A DNA stretch of 64,000 nucleotides from Mesorhizobium caraganae. Its GTDB lineage: Bacteria > Pseudomonadota > Alphaproteobacteria > Rhizobiales > Rhizobiaceae. The position numbers and the translations under genes were made by a program. The stretch covers positions 1 through 64,000 of the forward strand of contig NZ_JAFCGY010000025.1 of NCBI RefSeq assembly GCF_016836705.1, read 5' to 3'. Below, in pieces: positions 60,458-64,000 of this stretch. The notes beneath the pieces were generated by a model. It was not told the origin of the DNA and searched no databases. It saw nothing but the letters and a program-made list of their open reading frames with translations. Position 1 is the first letter of the stretch. The number at the start of each line of letters is the position of its first letter.

Positions 60458-61849
60458 ATGAAGGAAACAAGCGCCAACCTGCTGCGCAGCACGCCGTTCC
60501 GGCTGGCGCTCACCTTTGCCTTGCTGTTCGTGCTCGCCTTCATTCTGTCCGGCGCCATCGTCTACCAGCTGATGAGCGCCGATCTTGCCGAGCGGTTGGA
60601 CGAGGGGATCAAGGAGACCTATTCCGTCGTCGCCGTTACCTATTCGCAAAGCGACCAGGAGGATCTGGTCCTGGCGGTCGACAGCCATGCCGCCCTCAGC
60701 CCCGAAAAGGAGCAGCTGTTTTCGCTGACCGACAGCAATGGCAATCGCCTGGCCGGGAATTTCACCGCAGCCGACCTTCCCGACGGCTTTTCGGATTTTG
60801 CCGCTTCCCTGCCGGGCGTGGCGCCCGGCACCCTGTACCGCGCCTGGTCCGGTTCGGTCGGGCCAAACAGCCTGACCGTTGCCTTCTCGCTCTCTGAAAC
60901 CGAAGAGCTGGAGAGGATTGTGCTGATGAGCTTCGGCTGGGCAACCTTGATTATCTCGGGCCTTGGGATGGCCGGCGGTGCCTTGCTGGCGTCGCGGGTG
61001 CAACGCCGCCTCGACGGCATTGCCGCCACCATGGACGATGTCTCCAACGGCCGGCTCGACGCCCGCATTCCGCTGCTTGGCAATGGCGACGACATTGACG
61101 GCGTCTCCTCGCAGGTGAACACCGCGCTGGAACGGCTGGCATCCCTTGTCGACGGCATGCGCCAGGTCAGCGCCGACATCGCGCACGACCTGAAGACGCC
61201 GCTCAACCGGTTGCAAATGATTCTCGAGGCCGCCACCGACAAGACGACGCGGGGCGAGGCCGTTGCCGATGAGCTGGCGGAGGCGCGCGAAGAGAGCCTG
61301 CAGATCAACGAGACCTTCGATGCGCTGTTGCGCATCGCCCAGATCGAGGCCGGCGCGCGCAAGGCGCGCTTTGTCGATCTCGACCTTAACGGCGTCGTCG
61401 AAAGCATCGGCGAGATTTACGCCGACGTCGCCGATGACGACGGCAAGTCACTGTCGGCCCGGATTGTCCCTGGCGCGCCATGCCTGGTTCACGGCGATCG
61501 CGACCTGCTGACGCAACTGTTCGCCAATCTGGTGGAAAACGCGCTGCGGCATTGCCCGAAGGCCACGACCATCCGGCTATCCGTGACGCGGCGGGCCGAC
61601 CGCATCGTGGCTGAGGTCGCGGACAATGGCCCTGGCATACCTGCCGAAGAGCGCGAAAAAGTGTTCCAGCGGCTCTACCGGCTGGACACCAGTCGCACCA
61701 CGCCCGGCAGCGGGCTAGGGCTCAGCCTGGTGCGGGCCATCGCCGACCTGCATGGGGCATCGATCTCACTCGAGGACCGCCATCCCGGCCTGGGGGTCAT
61801 TGTCGGTTTCCCGGCAGCAAAGACATCACTGGCCTCGTCGACTGCCTAG
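60458..61849 (+). CDS. Sensor histidine kinase
   Basis: 463 residues: first helix LALTFALLFVLAFILSGAIVY, a periplasmic region of about 100 residues, second helix LIISGLGMAGGALLASRV, HAMP, then DHp with H243 in SADIAHDLKTPLNRLQ, and a HATPase domain (N-box NLVENALRHCPKA, G1 DNGPGIP, G2 GSGLGLSLV). Start ATG at 60458; the longer frame upstream overlaps the DUF1232 gene. Partner of the OmpR-type regulator at 59338. Confidence 0.94.
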   Translation: MKETSANLLRSTPFRLALTFALLFVLAFILSGAIVYQLMSADLAERLDEGIKETYSVVAVTYSQSDQEDLVLAVDSHAALSPEKEQLFSLTDSNGNRLAGNFTAADLPDGFSDFAASLPGVAPGTLYRAWSGSVGPNSLTVAFSLSETEELERIVLMSFGWATLIISGLGMAGGALLASRVQRRLDGIAATMDDVSNGRLDARIPLLGNGDDIDGVSSQVNTALERLASLVDGMRQVSADIAHDLKTPLNRLQMILEAATDKTTRGEAVADELAEAREESLQINETFDALLRIAQIEAGARKARFVDLDLNGVVESIGEIYADVADDDGKSLSARIVPGAPCLVHGDRDLLTQLFANLVENALRHCPKATTIRLSVTRRADRIVAEVADNGPGIPAEEREKVFQRLYRLDTSRTTPGSGLGLSLVRAIADLHGASISLEDRHPGLGVIVGFPAAKTSLASSTA

Positions 61850-61963
61850 ATCCTCACGTCACACCTCCCACTCCGGCGCCCTGTGTGATGATGGAGTCCA
61901 TGACGGTGTCCTTTCGCGGATGGTACCGCCACACTGCTCCGGAAGTGGCGAGCCGTGACCGTG

Positions 61964-62845
61964 TCAGGCGGCTGCTTTGCCCCTGCTCGCCATGATGAGT
62001 TCGGCGATAACGCTGTCGAGCGTCGTCACCCCTTTGACCGCCGATCGACCTTGCTCGCTGAACTCGATCCATCCCTCGTTGAAGCCGTCGAGCATGCGCA
62101 TCCGGGGCAATGGATTCCGCATTCCCTGGGTGCGAAAAATGTTCTCCCAGCTCTCGCGGGCCACCGTCTCGACCCGGACCGTGCGCTCCAGAGCGGTGGC
62201 AAAGGCGCGGGCGATATCGTTTGGCGACACGCGCGCGGGCCCCTCCAGCTCGACGACCCGCGTCCCGCTCCACTCCTCCTGGAGCAGCGCGGCCGCCAAC
62301 CGCCCGACATCTTGCGTCGCAACCATCGGCAACGGCCTGTCGGCCGGCTGCAGGAAGCTGCGCAGCACGCCTTCGTCGCGCGCCGAGGGAATGTCCCAGA
62401 GCGCATTCTCCAGGAACCAGGCGGGCCTCAGGAAGGTGACCGGAAGGCCGATCTCTTCCAGCGACTGTTCCATCAGCGTGCGCTGGGTCAGCAGGTTTTC
62501 GTGCGGCGCATCCGCGCCGATGGTCGACAGGCAGACGACCTTGCCCGGGCGGGCCTTGGCCAGGGCCGCCGTCACGGCCGCGATGACACGCCTGGCCTCG
62601 GGAAAGCCGGGCTCCGGATCGAACTCGGAGGGCGGCAGGATGAAGACGCCCGCGGCACCCGTGAAGGCTGACGTCAGGCTTGCCGCGTCCTCCATCTCGG
62701 CGAGGGCGATGTCGCAGCCCAGGTCTCGCCACTCATTCGCCTTGGCCGCGTCGCGCAGAACGGCGCGGACGGGCTGTCCTTCGGCCAGAAGGCTGCGCGC
62801 CAGCGCGCCGCCGACCTTGCCGGTAATGCCGGTGATTGCATACAT
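61964..62845 (-). CDS. NmrA-like NAD(P)-binding protein
   Basis: 293 residues, atypical short-chain dehydrogenase. NAD(P) loop YAITGITGKVGGALARSLL (GxxGxxG), LGCDIALAEMEDAASL, VVCLSTIGADAP, and VTFLRPAWFLENALWDI typical of NmrA/HSCARG proteins and QOR2-like reductases. Could be a redox sensor or a quinone or furfural reductase; unresolved. Directly follows a truncated serine hydrolase gene in the same direction, so the two formed an operon. Divergent LysR gene further upstream. Confidence 0.85.
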   Translation of the reverse strand: MYAITGITGKVGGALARSLLAEGQPVRAVLRDAAKANEWRDLGCDIALAEMEDAASLTSAFTGAAGVFILPPSEFDPEPGFPEARRVIAAVTAALAKARPGKVVCLSTIGADAPHENLLTQRTLMEQSLEEIGLPVTFLRPAWFLENALWDIPSARDEGVLRSFLQPADRPLPMVATQDVGRLAAALLQEEWSGTRVVELEGPARVSPNDIARAFATALERTVRVETVARESWENIFRTQGMRNPLPRMRMLDGFNEGWIEFSEQGRSAVKGVTTLDSVIAELIMASRGKAAA

Positions 62846-62881
62846 GATGGGTCTCCAGAAAGTTGATGTTTTCGCTTTGGC

Positions 62882-63047
62882 TCAGGCGAGCCCGGCATAG
62901 AGGCCGCGCTCGAATTCGCCGTAGAGCGCGACGACACGCTCGTCGTAGAAGGGCAGGACCTGGGTGAAGAGCGCGCCGGCGACTTGGCTGACTGGGTCGA
63001 GCCAGAAGTAGCAATTGAGCAGGCCGGCTCTTCTGCGTGTCGTTCAT
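62882..63047 (-). pseudogene. Internally deleted serine hydrolase (beta-lactamase family) remnant
   Basis: The minus strand ends with YFWLDPVSQVAGALFTQV and LPFYDERVVALYGEFERGLYA followed by TGA at 62882, matching the closing part of serine hydrolases of the beta-lactamase/PBP-like family (from memory). Only about 47 codons remain. An ATG at 63047 with a start-like context (NDTQKSRPA) lies just upstream in another frame, so the middle of the gene, with its SxxK motif, seems to have been removed leaving the start and the end. No functional product expected. Confidence 0.55.
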
Positions 63048-63147
63048 GGCTGGCTCTTTTCCGGATCGAAGCAAACGCGGCTTGCTCGGCCGCCCGCGGT
63101 GATGCCGGAGTTGTAGGCCGCACACGGGCGTGATTCACGCGCATTAA

Positions 63148-63166
63148 AGTCAGTGCTATAGTGACT
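63148..63166. promoter_or_regulatory. Possible LysR binding site
   Basis: AGTCA-N9-TGACT, a dyad around CTATAG in the gap between the divergent LysR gene and the serine hydrolase remnant/NmrA operon. LysR proteins favour T-N11-A dyads in such gaps. Weak support from sequence alone. Confidence 0.4.
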
Positions 63167-63234
63167 CAAATTCACTTCCCGTGGCTGCCGGATGGAGGGC
63201 TGGTCGGGCAACTGCCGGGCGGAAGGGGGATCGA

Positions 63235-64000
63235 ATGGTTTTCGACACGCGGTTGCTAACCGGCGTCGGCGTCCTGGCAGCGGTGACCGAGGCCGGGAAT
63301 TTCGCCCGCGCCGCGGAGATGCTCGGCCTGACACCGTCGGCGGTCAGCCGGGCCGTCGCGCGTTTGGAGGCGCGGGTCGGCGTGCGGCTGTTCGACCGCA
63401 ATCCACGCGGGGTCAGCCTCACAGAGGAAGGACGCCGCTTCCACACGCAGGTGATGCCACTTCTTGCCGGTCTGGATGAGGCGGCCGCCGAGGCCGCGGG
63501 CGCCGCGGCGGTCGTGCGCGGCCGGCTGCGCGTCTCGGTGGATCCGTGGTTCGCGCGCATGGTGCTTGCACCAAAGCTGCAGCAGTTCCTGGCTCGCTAC
63601 CCCTTGCTCTCGGTCGATTTCTCCACCAGCAACTACCGTGAGGAGATGATGGCTGGCATGGATGTGGCGGTGCGCTTTGGCCCGCCCGACGCGTCATCCC
63701 TCATCGTGCGCAAGCTGCTGGAGACGCGTGTCCTGACGGTTGCCGCGCCGGCCTATCTCGAAAAGCACGGCGAACCGCAATCGCCCTATGACCTCGTTCA
63801 CCACGAAACGATCCTCTTCCGGGATCCGCAGACCGGCCTGCCGTTTGCCTGGGAGTTCCAGCGCCGCACGGAGGTCAGCGAAGTCAAGGTCTCCAGCCGC
63901 CTGGTCATGGATGACCCTTCGGCGGCGATGGCCGCCTGCCTGGCCGGTCAAGGCATTTTCCAGAGCCTCGCGATTGGCCTGGCGCCCTTCCTGTCGCGAG
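63235..64000 (+). CDS. LysR family transcriptional regulator (partial, runs off the window)
   Basis: 255 codons readable, open at the window end. Winged helix at the start: LLTGVGVLAAVTEAGNFARAAEMLGLTPSAVSRAVARLEARVG; then the substrate-binding domain (RGRLRVSVDPWFARMVLAPKLQQFLARYP, MMAGMDVAVRFGPPDASSLIV). Start ATG at 63235 with GGAAGGGGG upstream. Divergent from the NmrA-like operon, which is its likely target. Confidence 0.9.
   Translation, partial: MVFDTRLLTGVGVLAAVTEAGNFARAAEMLGLTPSAVSRAVARLEARVGVRLFDRNPRGVSLTEEGRRFHTQVMPLLAGLDEAAAEAAGAAAVVRGRLRVSVDPWFARMVLAPKLQQFLARYPLLSVDFSTSNYREEMMAGMDVAVRFGPPDASSLIVRKLLETRVLTVAAPAYLEKHGEPQSPYDLVHHETILFRDPQTGLPFAWEFQRRTEVSEVKVSSRLVMDDPSAAMAACLAGQGIFQSLAIGLAPFLSR

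Noticed and set aside
1..64000. CRISPR array or prophage
   Set aside because: No regularly spaced direct repeats and no phage structural genes were seen; the lone M15 peptidase domain is not enough evidence.

Overview
The window looks like a chromosomal segment of a high-GC alphaproteobacterium of the order Hyphomicrobiales, most likely Mesorhizobium or a close relative. This is inferred from an imuA-imuB-dnaE2 cassette behind a GAAC-N7-GAAC SOS box, the number of class III cyclase genes, NodS/NodB-like domains, Tat-exported ABC binding proteins, and dispersed palindromes of the kind found in rhizobial genomes. No species call is possible from sequence reading alone.

Layout. 0.2-9.6 kb: a zincin-type metalloprotease, the SOS mutasome (imuA, imuB, dnaE2), then a left-pointing set (Trm112-like, Lon N-domain protein, thioredoxin/TPR co-chaperone, trans-editing deacylase) and a tRNA-Gly(GCC). 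10-24.4 kb: a three-part NodS-like methyltransferase/NodB-like deacetylase protein and four class III nucleotidyl cyclase genes of different architecture, mixed with a redoxin, a GNAT enzyme, an unrecognised 459-residue protein and a membrane protein. 25-31 kb: a four-gene peptide/opine/oligosaccharide-type ABC importer operon. 31.3-46.2 kb: a fifth cyclase, a DUF3095 cyclase-like protein, a UDP-HexNAc-type dehydrogenase, five glycosyltransferases or deacetylases, a methyltransferase-like protein, and an operon of an exporter-like ABC protein with a degraded ATPase, a cyclic-nucleotide-binding protein and a metallo-beta-lactamase-fold hydrolase. This reads as a surface polysaccharide locus wired to cyclic nucleotide signalling and is the most interesting part of the window.

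47-51.2 kb: a frame-disrupted M15 peptidase gene, a small unknown gene, and an Lrp-type regulator divergent from arginase and ornithine cyclodeaminase (arginine to ornithine to proline). 51.26-52.56 kb: an IS481-family element inserted into an older palindromic repeat. 52.7-57.3 kb: a ribose-type sugar ABC importer (binding protein, double ATPase, permease) followed by its LacI-type regulator, with a LacI-like operator upstream. 57.5-64 kb: a COG4280-like membrane protein with a small membrane partner, an isoprenylcysteine-methyltransferase-like protein, a response regulator/DUF1232/histidine kinase set, an NmrA-like reductase preceded by an internally deleted serine hydrolase gene, and a LysR regulator cut by the window end.

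Two related families of small palindromes (GCAATTCC...GGAATTGC and GAGCATGAT...ATCATGCTC, sharing a GAAAAGTGTGAAGCGGTTTTC-like core) occur six times between genes. All functional calls come from motif recognition and family knowledge; no database search was run.
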